Part shown: positions 38,144-53,019 of the stretch, in pieces
Layout of the letters: every line of letters starts with the position of its first letter
How positions within the stretch are numbered: the stretch's first letter is position 1
Source: Primulina eburnea
Lineage: Eukaryota; Streptophyta; Magnoliopsida; Lamiales; Gesneriaceae
Reading direction: 5' to 3'
Assembly: GCF_022965805.1 (NCBI RefSeq)
Contig: NC_133116.1
Span: 1,426,001 to 1,490,000, forward strand
Length of the DNA: 64,000 nucleotides
The notes under the pieces: model-generated
Told to the model about the DNA's origin: nothing
Seen by the model: the letters and a program-made list of their open reading frames with translations, nothing else
The model's database searches: none
Position numbers and translations under genes: made by a program

Positions 38144-38230
38144 ACAAAAATTGATGTGAGAAAGTCTCACGGGTTGTATTTTGTGAGATGAGTCTTTTAT
38201 TTGGGTCATCCGTGAGACCGTCTCACAAGA
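38144..38230. repeat. GAGACGGTCTC-family MITE-like repeat, copy 5 (internally deleted)
   Basis: GTGAGAAAGTCTCACGGGTT, then TTGTGAGATGAGTCTTTTAT, TTGGGTCATCC and GTGAGACCGTCTCACAAG: both ends are present but the central block is missing. A further end fragment lies at about 37711-37745. Confidence 0.7.
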
Positions 38231-38898
38231 AACATGCTCCGATCCAAATCTATATAATGGATCGAAATTGCAATTTTAGGATGTAATTGAACTGATTTTT
38301 GTTCTGAAAATTATTCCTATGAGTTAATTAGCCAGATAATTAAAATTAAATTTTGGGTATTGAGAAAAGGGAAATAAAAGTCATGGTCGTTGAAAATTAA
38401 GTAAAAAAAATACGTGCCATTTTACTGCTATAGAGAACGTATTAATTAATCGGATCGAAAGTGCGGGGGAATTGTCAAATCAATCTCGGCCCTTTTTTAA
38501 TTGAAAAGGAGTTCGTAGATGAGAATCACCGAGTGCAAAAAATAAAAATAATACTTTTTTTATTATATCGATTTTTTCCACATCTGTCTCTTTTCCATTT
38601 TTTAATTAATTTTTATACAGATCGATCTGATTGATGTTTAAAATGAAAATTAATATCTTTAATATAAAAAATATTATGAATTAGGCTAAATAAAATATTC
38701 ATCTTATAAAATTAAATCGTAAATCAATTTTGTGTGAGTTTTTGTTTAAAAATAATGATGAAGATGATATTAGTAGTTTTTGTGTTTTTGTTTTTTTAGC
38801 TCAAACCGGCTCATTCCCCCTTTTATTCCCTTGACACCTTGCTTTCTCTAGAGGTAGCCACGGCTTCAACTTTATAAAATATATTAGGGTCCAATTCG

Positions 38899-38902
<4 letters not shown>

Positions 38903-38979
<77 letters not shown>
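38903..38979. repeat. TA microsatellite, 77 bp
   Basis: Uninterrupted (TA)n flanked by similar TTAGGG-containing sequences on both sides (TATTAGGGTCCAATTCGA before it and TTAGGGCGATTCAATA after it). Confidence 0.95.
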
Positions 38980-38982
<3 letters not shown>

Positions 38983-39090
38983 GGCGATTCAATATTTTTT
39001 ATTATTGTGACATGATTTTATTTAGGGGAAACGATTTGATCACCTGATATCCGGATTGAGGATTTCTTTGATACTCCCATTGGAATATCA

Positions 39091-39198
<108 letters not shown>

Positions 39199-39790
39199 TT
39201 ATTATAGTATTTGTTTGTTTGCTGGCACAGGCAGTGGAGGCATTATCCATTATTTTGAAAAATAAATTTGAAATTCATCTTAACAGCATATATGAACTTA
39301 ATCAGTTGAGCTATGGTAAAAGACTTCTAAACCCTCGCAACACATAGTATATAATTTAACATTATTAAAAAATTTAAATTAATATTTGAAATTGATTCAA
39401 ATTAATTGATTGACAATAAGAATTATAATATTTTTCCATGTGTTGCGTTCATGTATAAGTATTTTTCTATATTTAAAATTTTTAAAATTTCCTATTTTTA
39501 ATAACTTTTTGGAAAATAGATTTCATTTTTAATCCAAAAAACAATCAAATTTGTTATCTCTAGGTTTGTGGGGTTAATATATAGTAATCCTAGTACACAT
39601 GTTAGGTTCAAACAGACAAGGGACGTACATATTTCTCAGATCCAAATGGCACGGGCCGATTTGTTCGTTTGTTTTTGTTTTTAAAAAGAAAACACTAGAA
39701 ACTAGAGATTATTACTGTACGATTTTGTGGAAGAAGATATGAAATTACTAAGCTCCACGTAACCTCATAGCCCCTCCACGCGGCCCTGCG

Positions 39791-39798
39791 CTATATAT
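39791..39798 (+). promoter_or_regulatory. Putative TATA box of ADH1
   Basis: CTATATAT in an otherwise G+C-rich patch (CCACGCGGCCCTGCG precedes it), about 110 bp upstream of the ADH1 start codon. Spacing is typical for a plant TATA promoter with a leader of about 80 bp. Confidence 0.6.
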
Positions 39799-39906
39799 CA
39801 ACATGACATTATGACACACAGCAAATACATGAATGTTCTTGAACTTTATATCGCAAAATTATAATCAGTTGATCAAACATTAGCGCACTGCACTACAGAA
39901 GTGACA

Positions 39907-42622
<2,716 letters not shown>

Positions 42623-43626
42623 TATGTTATAGTTGAAAGTGTGTTGAATAAATAAGTTTTTGGACGGAGCTGTAGTAGGCGTTTATGAATTTTAAGATCA
42701 GATCGATTATCATAAAATCGATTGTATGTGGTGAATGGAGAGTTCACTTGGCTATTGTTGGATTGTTCTGTTTAGTTTTTGTCGCTAAAATCAAGTTCAA
42801 TAAAAAAAAAGGTGGACAATAGTTGTTGAAATATATCCGAGACTCGTGTTTTTGCTCGATAGTCGAATAATAATCCGCCCATTAAAGAGAAAAATGTAAT
42901 TAAAAACAAATTATATTTCTTTCATTATTATTATTGAACTTGATTATAGGGAATTACATTTGTTAAATATATCTAATACTAACGGTCACTTTATCAAAAT
43001 TTCTTCCTCATTTTATCAAAATTTCTTCCTCGCGCAAAAACAAAATGATCTATTGAATTGAGTTTTTTGGGTTTCTTTCTCAAAATTTCTCTCTCGCAAA
43101 CAAAAATTCTCTATAAAAAATTCTTAGTTTTTTGGGTTTTTTTTATCGTTACATTTCAAGCAAATTGATTTTATAGAAGACTTAAAATTAGCAGCCCACG
43201 CAGAAGGTACGTAGGAGTTCTTGATATTAAATTGACGACTTTTTAAGATATTTATTCTTTACGGTAGCACTGCACCACGATTGTATTTTGATTAGGAAGT
43301 TGGAAGCAATGAAATTTCTTTTTTATGTCAAATATTGAACTTGATGAGTTGATGGATCCATATATATACTATTTAACAGGTGGGTCGATATCAAGAAAAA
43401 GAAGAAGCTAACTCGAGTTTTTGAAACTTATTTAACATATTAAGAAAAAACAACGTAACTTAGTTCACTTTCATATGTCAAGTTGTACGCTTTTTTTAAC
43501 AATAACATCTTTTGACTTAACATGGATTTATTCATGCAGTTATAAAATGTGGTAGCAAATGAACAATTTGAAATGTTAGAGTTCAAATTCTTGAACCGCT
43601 TTCTGTCCTCGGTCCGTGACCAAGGG

Positions 43627-45826
43627 TGTAGTGCCCAAATTCAGTACACGTATAACCCATGTATTTATTTAATTAGTAAGTTATTTAATTAATTTTAAAT
43701 GAGTTTTAGCCATGCATAAGTTATGAAAATGCATTATTTTAAATTATTCACGTTCATTGTGATGCACGTTAAAATGTTTCTCGAGTTTATGTTTCATGCG
43801 ATTATTCGAGGCGGGATTGAGGAGAAGAGACCGGTGACGATTTTGGCAATTTTAAAATGTGGTAATTTTATTTTAAGGTTGAGGATGGGGCATTTTAAAT
43901 GATTTATTAAGTTTTATCATTTTAAAGCCTAAATTATTTGTTTGGGAATTTTAGAGTTTAAAACTTTTAAAATTAATATTTTATGTGTTTTATTTTAATT
44001 AAGGAATTTTTAGTGAAGTTAGCATTTGATTAGTATTCTTTTAATAATAATTATTTACCCATGCATGATCATCTCTAATTAGGTGCTTAATTATGTAATT
44101 AAACTATTTTATCTATACAAACTCACGCACACACACTTTTACACACACTGAAAAGCGGCTAACAGTCACACACAAGTTTTCAATTCAGTTTTTATATTTT
44201 TCAGAAGAGTAATATTAGGGTTCTTAGTCCATAGAGCAGCCGCCCCCTCTCTCTGAAATTCCAGCAAATTTTCGTTGGTTTCTTTCAAAGAAAATCGAGC
44301 CACCGTCGTCCTGGATCAACCTCGCTTCTATCTCCGCTTCGGTAACGCTGTTTCGGTAACGTTTGATATCAAAAGGCACATATATTCTGTTCTTTCTGCA
44401 TCGATCCTGTCATATTATGTGTTATGTAATTTTTATGCGTAAAAAGTCATGTGTGGCATTCGTCGTTTGAGCGGAAAATAGTTTGAATGCGTTTTGAAAT
44501 ATTTTTTAAATCTGAAATCTCGTAACTTACTGTTCTGTTGAAAACTGCGATTTTTCCGTCGGGATTTTGAGAAAACTTTCAACTAGATTGTAGAACTTTT
44601 CGATGCCTTCGATTCGATATAAAATTCGAAATTTTTGGATGAAAATTGAGTGAGTTATGACGCTTTTCGTGTGACTGCTCAAACTGCGCCTTTTACGAAA
44701 ATTGTGTTCTTGAAGTTTCTATGTTGCAGGCTTCGTTGAGGATCGACGGGTGATCGTTGCTGCGTCTAGGTATGATTAGTATGATGTTGGGATGTTAATT
44801 GATACGTCGTTTAGTGTCGATAGGCACTCGAATGCATTAGAAGTCGTAGGAAACGAATTGGTGTCAATTGCTACGTTTTGAATTGGATGTGTCGTAGGGT
44901 GAACATCGTTTCTTTGGGTGGTTGTACGATTTTGGTTTGATGTTATGGCATGCTAGGATGGGTCTCGGGGTGTCGATTCATGGTACGTGCAATCGAGTCT
45001 AGGATGATAAGCATTGCGTGTTTAGAATTTCCGAAGCTTTACTTGTCCCGCAGGTACACGGACCCATGGACGGACCCTGGCACGGGGTCCGTGCCTTTGT
45101 TCTTTCCGGAGTGCATTTTTTTCAGAGTCTACACGGACCCCCACACGGACCCTGACACGGGGTCCGTGTCCACCCTTCCTTTCGAGCCTTCTCACCCGAG
45201 TCTACACGGACCCCTACACGGAGGTAGGCACGGGGTCCGTGTCCTTCATATTTGGGAAAAATATTATAACATGTTTGAGGTTTGATGTCATAGTTTAGTA
45301 CAATGATTTACAAGGTCGAGCCATGTGAATTCTAGAACGTCCTAAGGAATTGAACGAACTCGTAAGTAAGCAGGATTACCTACGTCTATGTTATGTACGT
45401 ATGTTCAAGTTTATTACGCAAATTCAAGTTCAAGTATGTATGTTCTATTTTAAAGTTGCATGCGGTTTTATTATGTAGTACTCGCTATTTCCCAGTTTAT
45501 ACGTGTTGAGTCTTTAGACTCACTAGACTTGATCGATGCATGTCAGTATGTTGATGAGGAGACAAGAGGTGGCGACCAAGGGCAGGCTTGGACTGAGCGG
45601 GAGGCTTGACCCGAGGACCGCCCACGCTATTTTAACATTTTTATGCAATTTAAAAATACTCTGATTTTATGTTGGATGCGAGATGCTTTGAGAAAACTTT
45701 ACTTTTGACAAGATTTTTATTGTGAATAGATGATGTAATGACGACCTTATTGATTTTATTTTCGTATTTAAGAAAATTTTTAATTTTTCCGCAAATTTTA
45801 AGTAGTAAAAAGTACGGTTCGTTACA
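43627..45826. mobile_element. Solo LTR, 2.2 kb, in array unit 1
   Basis: Begins TGTAGTGCCC and ends GGTTCGTTACA (TG...CA with inverted TGTA/TACA tips), flanked by the 5 bp direct repeat AAGGG at 43622-43626 and 45827-45831. Removing it and one AAGGG restores the sequence seen in sister units (GTGACCAAGGGTTACT). There is no internal retroelement domain, so it is an LTR left by LTR-LTR recombination or an LTR-only derivative. The ends resemble long Ty3/gypsy-type LTRs, an inference from general form. It contains three G+C-rich hairpin repeats at 45055-45241. Confidence 0.85.
45055..45241. repeat. Three spaced 39 bp hairpin repeats inside the 2.2 kb LTR
   Basis: About 45055-45093, 45130-45168 and 45202-45241, each opening TACACGGACCC and closing GGGGTCCGTG, so each can fold back on itself (CACGGACCC pairs with GGGTCCGTG). 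Spacing is about 72-75 bp. Confidence 0.88.
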
Positions 45827-46443
45827 AAGGGTTACTTCATGCATGCTTGCATATTTGCGCCACTGAGTCTATTGAAATGCTCTATCGAATATCAGGTATT
45901 CAAAGCTAGGGTTTCACATCCATCACATACCAATTTGATGTGGTAGATCTTTTTAGCATTTGGGATCCTCGAGCTTCGAGGAGGCCGTGAACTTAAGAGA
46001 AAAGTTACTTTGTGAAAATGGAATTCAGTTTCGAGTAGTCGAATCGTTTATAATACAATATGGATTGAGATCAATAGCAACCTGTGACGATCCGAGACCT
46101 CGATCTCAACTGGCAAGATTTGATATGTAGAGTCTATGGACAGAATTTGATATGCAGGTAATTGTTGGTGTTATTTTTTTAATGATGAGATAAATAAATA
46201 AATCATTATTAATTTAATAAATTTTTGTGTGTGTGTAGTAAATAAGATATGAAATACAGTCATTCAGAGAATTAAAACCCTACGAAGTGATATGGTATTC
46301 TCAGTACGAACTCATCATTGCTGGAGTGATACCTAATGAGAGTTTAAATTTTTTTGATAAAGTATGTTTGATGTGGGAAAAAGTTATCAACAAAATATAA
46401 TTTTTTTGTTTTTACTTTTTTTTTGGTGAATTATGATATTATG

Positions 46444-47222
46444 TGATGTTGCTGAAATCCGGGATGGTAACTGGGAGGTCGGATCCTCACTGGTGGAGAT
46501 TGGAGCAATCCTTCGGAAGATAGCTGAGAGGTCGGATCTTCACTTGAGAGCTCGGATCGGACTTTCGAAAATCTGGAAGCACAAACAAGAACGTTAGAAG
46601 GGGGCCAGAAGGTTGTTCCGGCGTAGCCCCTCTGACGCTCAAGTCAGAGAATAGAAAACTAGGATTAAAGTGTGTGCTCAGAGAATGTGAATATATGAAT
46701 CAATAAATAATGAACGAAATCTGGTATTTTTAGGAGAACAATAGAGTCTTGATTTGGTAGGTCTTGGATCCTCAGAATCTTGAAAGATTTGATAATATCT
46801 TGAGCCAGATTTCGTTAGATCTTGTGTCAGATTTGGTTAGATCTTTAATGAGCTTTGATTTATGTGGGATACGCGCTACTGCACGAGTAAGATCTCTCGT
46901 CGGCATGAGCCCGCCTGAAATCTGGGCTCTTATGGGAGCTCGGCCGAGATGTTTCCAATCACACCGATACCATAATATTGGAGGTCGGCTCGGCTCTGCT
47001 TCATTATGGGAGGTCGGCGGACCTCTATAATCGACGATACTGTGGATATGGGAGGTCGGCTCGGCTTCATGTTGGGAGGTCGACATGGGAGGTCTGCGTG
47101 AGAGGTCGGCCGACCTCTCTAATCGACGATACTGCGGATATGGGAGGTCGGCTTGAGTGACCTCCCGGATGACCTCCCGCTACCGAGAACGGGCCGATCT
47201 CATCCTCAATCCGGGGGTATCA
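46444..47222. mobile_element. Solo LTR, 779 bp, in array unit 1
   Basis: Begins TGATGTTGCTGAAATCCGGG and ends AATCCGGGGGTATCA, flanked by TTATG at 46439-46443 and 47223-47227. Excision with one TTATG restores the unit sequence (ATGATATTATGGCTCAAC, compare ATGATATGATGGCTCAAC in sisters). Interior is rich in GGGAGGTCGG motifs (46960-47170) and has no coding domain. It differs from the 2.2 kb LTR, so two unrelated elements hit the same unit. Confidence 0.83.
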
Positions 47223-47573
47223 TTATGGCTCAACTAAAGAAGAAGTGGCAGCTAAACATTCGATTACAGTTCTCTATGACGTGTTGATAGTCAGCTGTCT
47301 AAAGTTTGAAAAAGGAAAAGAAAGAAGCCGATTACACGATTATACAGATTAGCTACGGCTTAGGCTTTGTATTGTTAGGTTTCGTTGTTATCCTGTTCGA
47401 TTGTTATAATTTGTTCAAGAGTTTCTGGACACCCGTTGGTCCACTTCCGGCTTGTTATCCACAGGGGAAAGGGCAAAATGGTACTCAATATCAGCCGTAA
47501 AATCTTTGCTGACAAAATAAATTCCATCTTAAAAGTTGCTGCCACATTACAAATAACAATAACATTTTTTGTC

Positions 47574-48590
47574 TTGACTGAGATTTATTCATACAGTTAT
47601 ACAATGTGGTAGCGAATGAACAATTTGAAGTGTTCGAGTTCAAATTCTTGAACCGCTTTCTGTCCTCGGTCTGTGACCAAGGGTTACTCCATGCATGCTT
47701 GAATATCACTGAGTTCGTTGAAATGCTCTACCGAATATCAGGTATTCAAAGCTAGGGTTTCACATCCACCACATACCATTTTGATGTGGTAGATCTTTTC
47801 AGCATTTGGGATCCTCGAGCTTCGAGGAGGCCGTGAACTTAAGAGAAAAGTTACTTTGTGAAAATGGAACTGAGTTTCGAGTTGTCGAATCGTTTATCAT
47901 GCAATATGGATTGAGATCAATAGCAACGTGTGACGATCCGAGACCCCGATCTCAATTGGCAAGAATTTTATATGTAGATAATTGTTGGTGTTATCTTTTA
48001 ATGATGAGATAGATAAATAAATCATTACTGATTTAATAAATTTTTTGTGTGTGTAGTAAATAAGATATGACATACAGTCATTCAGAGAATTAAAACCCTA
48101 CGAAGTGATATGGTATTCTCAGTACGGGCTCATCATTGCTGGATTGATACCTAATGAGAGGTTTCAATTTTTTTAATAAGGTGTGTTTGATGTTGGAAAC
48201 ATTTATCAACAAAATATAATTTTTTGTTTTTACTTTTTTTTTATGAATTATGATATGATGGCTCAACTCAAAAAAAAGTGGCAGCTAAACCTTCGATTAC
48301 AGTTTTCTATGACGTGTTGATAGTCAACTGTCTAAAGTTTGAAAAGGAAAAAGAAATAAGGCGATTACACGATTATACAGATTAGCTACGGCTTAGACTT
48401 TGTATAGTTAGGTTTCGTTGTTGTCTCGTTCGATTGTAATAATTTGATCACGAGTTTCTGGACACCCGTTGGTCCACTTCCGGCTTGTTATCCACAAGGG
48501 AAAGGGCAACAGGCTACTCGATATCAGCCGTAAAATATTTGCTGACAAAAAAAATTCCATCTTAAAAGCTACTGCCACATCTTAAAAAAA
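47574..48590 (+). pseudogene. Array unit 2
   Basis: Full-length unit. First segment 47590-47756 is open with GAA at the Glu codon. Second segment 47806-48012 ends in a GTAGATAATTG-type donor region (other units have CAGGTAATTG). Third segment at about 48065-48180. Fourth at about 48250-48530. The unit passes into a short-form unit at about 48590. Confidence 0.75.
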
Positions 48591-49290
48591 ATTATGATAT
48601 CATGCAATATGGATTGAGATCAATTGCAACGTGTGACGATCCGAGACCCCGATCTCAATTGGCAAGAATTTTATATGCAGGTAATTGTTGGTGTTATCTT
48701 TTAATGATGAGATAGATAAATAAATCATTATTGATTTAATAAATTTTTTGTGTGTATAGTAAATAAGATATGACATACAGTCATTCAAAGAATTAAAACC
48801 CTACGAAGTGATATGGTATTCTCAGTACGAGCTCATCATTGCTGGAGTGATACCTAATGAGAGTTTAAATTTTTTTTATAAAGTATGTTTGATGTGGAAA
48901 AAGTTATCAACAAAATATAATTTTTTGATTTACTTTTTTTTTGGTGAATTATGATATGATGACTCAACTCAAGAAGAAGTGGCAGCTAAACATTCGATTA
49001 CAGTTTTCTATGACGTGTTGATAGTCAGCTGTCTAAAGTTTGAAAAGGTAAAAGAAAGAAGGCGATTACACGATTATACAGATTAGCAACGGCTTAAACT
49101 TTTTATTGTTAGGTTTCGTTGTTGTCCCGTTCGATTGTAATAATTTGTTTACGAGTTTCTGGACAACCGTTGGTCCACTTCCGGCTTGTTATCCACAAGG
49201 GAAAGGGCAACAGGCTAGTCAATATCAGCCGTAAAATATTTGCGGACAAATAAAATTTCATCTTAAAAGCTGCTGCCACAACTTAAAAAA
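48591..49290 (+). pseudogene. Array unit 3 (0.7 kb deletion form)
   Basis: Lacks the first segment and the 5' half of the second. After CTGCCACATCTTAAAAAAAA the sequence jumps straight to ATCATGCAATATGGATTGAG. The third and fourth segments are present. Confidence 0.8.
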
Positions 49291-50010
49291 ATTATAATAT
49301 CATGCATTATGGATTGAGATCATTTGCAACGTGTGACGATCCGAGACCCCGATCTCAATTGGCAAGAATTTTATATGCAGGTAATTGTTGGTGTTATCTT
49401 TTAATGATGAGATAGATAAATAAATCATTATTGATTTAATAAATTTTTTGTGTGTGTAGTAAATAAGATATAACATACAATCATTCAGAGAATTAAAACC
49501 CTACGAATTGATATGATATTCTCAGTACGGGCTCATCATTGATGGAGTGATACCTAATGAGAGTTTAAATTTTTTTTATAAGGTATGTTTGATGTGGAAA
49601 AAATTATCAACAAAATATAATTTTTTGTTTTTACTTAATTTTTTGGTGAATTATGATATGATGGCTCAACTCTAGAAGAAGAGGCAGCTAAACATTCGAT
49701 TACACTTCTATCTGGCGTGTTGATAGTCAGCTGTCTAAATTCTGAAAAGGAAAAAGAAAGAAGCCAATTACACGATTATACAGATTAGCTACGGCTTAGG
49801 CTTTGGATTGTTAGGTTTCGTTGTTGTCCCGTTCGATTGTAATAATATTTTCACGAGTTTCTGGACACCCGTTGGTCCACTTCCGGCTTGTTATCCACAA
49901 GAGAAAGGACAACATGCTACTCGATATATGCCGTAAAATCTTTGCTGACAAAATAAATTTCATCTTAAAAGCTGCTGCCACATTAACAAATAACAAAAAC
50001 ATTTGTTGTC
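49291..50010 (+). pseudogene. Array unit 4 (0.7 kb deletion form)
   Basis: Same deletion junction as unit 3 (CACAACTTAAAAAAATTATA then ATCATGCATTATGG), so the two short units derive from one deletion event followed by duplication. Its fourth segment carries GTGTTGATAGTCAGCTG with the CTTCTATCTGGC variant shared by units 5-8. Confidence 0.8.
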
Positions 50011-51012
50011 TTGACTGAGATTTATTAATGCAGTTATACAATGTGGTAGCGAATAAACAATTTGAAGTGTTGGAGTTCAAATTCTTGAACCGCTTTCTGT
50101 CCTCGGTCTGTGACCAAGGGTTACTCCATGCATGCTTGCATATCACTGAGTTCGTTTAAATGCTCTACCGAATATCAGGTATTCAAGGCTAGGGTTTCAC
50201 ATCCACTACATACCATTTTGATGTGACATATCTTTTTAGCATTTGGGATACTCGAGCTTCGAGGAGGCAGTGAACTTAAGAGAAAAGTTACTTTGTGAAA
50301 ATGGAACTGAGTTTCGAGTTGTCGAATCGTTTATCATGCAATATGGATTGAGATCAATAGCAACGTGTGACGATCCGAGACCCCGATCTCAATTGGCAAG
50401 AATTTTATATGCAGGTAATTGTTGGTGTTATCTTTTAATTGATTCAATAAATTTTTTGTGTGTGTAGTAAATAAGATATGACATACAGTCATTCAGAGAA
50501 TTAAAACCCTACGAAGCGATATTGTATTCTCAGTACGGGCTCATCATTGCTGGAGTGATACCTAACGAGAGTTTAAATTTTTTTTTATAGGGTATGTTTG
50601 ATGTGGAAAAAATTATCAACAAAATATAATTTTTTGTTTTTTTTTTTGTGAATTATGATATGATGGCTCAACTCTAGAAGAAGAGGCAGCTAAACATTCG
50701 ATTACACTTCTATCTGGCGTGTTGATAGTCAGCTGTCTAAATTCTGAAAAGGGAAAAGAAAGAAGCCGATTACACGATTATACAGATTAGCTACGGCTTA
50801 GGCTTTGGATTGTTAGGTTTCGTTGTTGTCCCGTTCGATTGTAATAATTTTTTCACGAGTTTCTGGACACCCGTTGGTCCACTTCCGGCTTGTTATCCAC
50901 AAGGGAAAGGGCAACATGCTACTCGATATATGCCGTAAAATATTTGCTGACAAAATAAATTCCATCTTAAAAGCTGCTGCCACATTAACAAATAACAAAA
51001 ACATTTGTTGTC
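50011..51012 (+). pseudogene. Array unit 5
   Basis: 1002 bp. First segment has the nonsense change GTTTAAATG where units 1, 2 and 9 keep Glu (TTGAAATG). The second segment starts at about 50243 with ATACTCGAG in place of ATCCTCGAG. Almost identical to units 6 and 7. Confidence 0.8.
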
Positions 51013-52014
51013 TTGACTGAGATTTATTCATGCAGTTATACAATGTGGTAGCGAATAAACAATTTGAAGTGTTGGAGTTCAAATTCTTGAACCGCTTTCT
51101 GTCCTCGGTCTGTGACCAAGGGTTACTCCATGCATGCTTGCATATCACTGAGTTCGTTTAAATGCTCTACCGAATATCAGGTATTCAAGGCTAGGGTTTC
51201 ACATCCACCACATACCATTTTGATGTGACATATCTTTTTAGCATTTGGGATACTCGAGCTTCGAGGAGGCAGTGAACTTAAGAGAAAAGTTACTTTGTGA
51301 AAATGGAACTGAGTTTCGAGTTGTCGAATCGTTTATCATGCAATATGGATTGAGATCAATAGCAACGTGTGACGATCCGAGACCCCGATCTCAATTGGCA
51401 AGAATTTTATATGCAGGTAATTGTTGGTGTTATCTTTTAATTGATTCAATAAATTTTTTGTGTGTGTAGTAAATAAGATATGACATACAGTCATTCAGAG
51501 AATTAAAACCCTACGAAGCGATATTGTATTCTCAGTACGGGCTCATCATTGCTGGAGTGATACCTAACGAGAGTTTAAATTTTTTTTTATAGGGTATGTT
51601 TGATGTGGAAAAAATTATCAACAAAATATAATTTTTTGTTTTTTTTTTTGTGAATTATGATATGATGGCTCAACTCTAGAAGAAGAGGCAGCTAAACATT
51701 CGATTACACTTCTATCTGGCGTGTTGATAGTCAGCTGTCTAAATTCTGAAAAGGGAAAAGAAAGAAGCCGATTACACGATTATACAGATTAGCTACGGCT
51801 TAGGCTTTGGATTGTTAGGTTTCGTTGTTGTCCCGTTCGATTGTAATAATTTTTTCACGAGTTTCTGGACACCCGTTGGTCAACTTCCGGCTTGTTATCC
51901 ACAAGGGAAAGGGCAACATGCTACTCGATATATGCCGTAAAATCTTTGCTGACAAAATAAATTCCATCTTAAAAGCTGCTGCCACATTAAAAAATAACAA
52001 AAACATTTGTTGTC
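51013..52014 (+). pseudogene. Array unit 6
   Basis: 1002 bp; same nonsense codon and variant sites as unit 5. The long antisense frame through it is a shadow of the repeat and not a separate gene. Confidence 0.8.
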
Positions 52015-53019
52015 TTGACTGAGATTTATTCATGCAGTTATACAATGTGGTAGCGAATGAACAATTTGAAGTGTTGGAGTTCAAATTCTTGAACTGCTTT
52101 CTGTCCTCGGTCTGTGACCAAGGTTTACTCCATGCATGCTTGCATATCACTGAGTTCGTTTAAATGCTCTACCGAATATCAGGTATTCAAGGCTAGGGTT
52201 TCACATCCACCACATACCATTTTGATGTGACATCTCTTTTTAGCATTTGGGATACTCGAGCTTCGAGGAGGCAGTGAACTTAAGAGAAAAGTTACTTTGT
52301 GAAAATGGAACTGAGTTTCGAGTTGTCGAATCGTTTATCATGCAATATAGAATGAGATCAATAGCAACGTGTGACGATCCGAGACCCCGATCTCAATTGG
52401 CAAAAATTTTATATGCAGGTAATTGTTGGTGTTATCTTTTAATTGATTCAATAAATTTTTTGTGTGTGTAGTAAATAAGATATGACATATAGTCATTCAG
52501 AGAATTAAAACCCTACGAAGCGATATGGTATTCTCAGTACGGGCTCATCATTGCTGGAGTGATACCTAACGAGAGTTTAAATTTTTTTTATAGGGTATGT
52601 TTGATGTGGAAAAAATTATCCACAAAATATAATTTTTTGTTTTTTTTTTTTTTTGTGAATTATGATATGATGGCTCAACTCTAGAAGAAGAGGCAGCTAA
52701 ACATTCGATTACACTTCTATCTGGCGTGTTGATAGTCAGCTGTCTAAATTCTGAAAAGGGAAAAGAAAGAAGCCGATTACACGATTATACAGATTAGCTA
52801 CGGCTTAGGCTTTGGATTGTTAGGTTTCGTTGTTGTCCCGTTCGATTGTAATAATTTTTTCACGAGTTTCTGGTCACCCGTTGGTCCACTTCCGGCTTGT
52901 TATCCACAAGGGAAAGGACAACATGCTACTCGATATATGCCGTAAAATCTTTGCTGACAAAATAAATTCCATCTTAAAAGCTGCTGCCACATTAACAAAT
53001 AACAAAAACATTTGTTGTC
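52015..53019 (+). pseudogene. Array unit 7
   Basis: 1005 bp; as units 5 and 6 with private changes (AATATAGAATGAGATC, GAACTGCTTTC) and a longer poly-T. Confidence 0.8.

Larger units (their letters stand above)
43532..47573 (+). pseudogene. Array unit 1 (ancestral-looking, interrupted by two solo LTRs)
   Basis: Starts at GGATTTATTCATGCAGTTAT (43532). The first segment is cut at 43626 and resumes at 45832, where it stays open (GAA, not TAA, at the Glu codon). The second segment at 45959 has several private substitutions and, unlike other units, reads to an early stop after a short local insertion (about 46110-46150). The third segment is at about 46250-46330. The fourth resumes after the second LTR at 47228. 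Being next to ADH1 and the most different from the rest, it is probably the original copy. Confidence 0.75.

Noticed and set aside
38801..38992. 63-codon frame with alternating Ile-Tyr
   Set aside because: It is a translation of the TA microsatellite.
44950..45285. 111-codon plus-strand frame with repeated TDP motifs
   Set aside because: It is produced by the hairpin repeats of a solo LTR, with no sign of a protein family.
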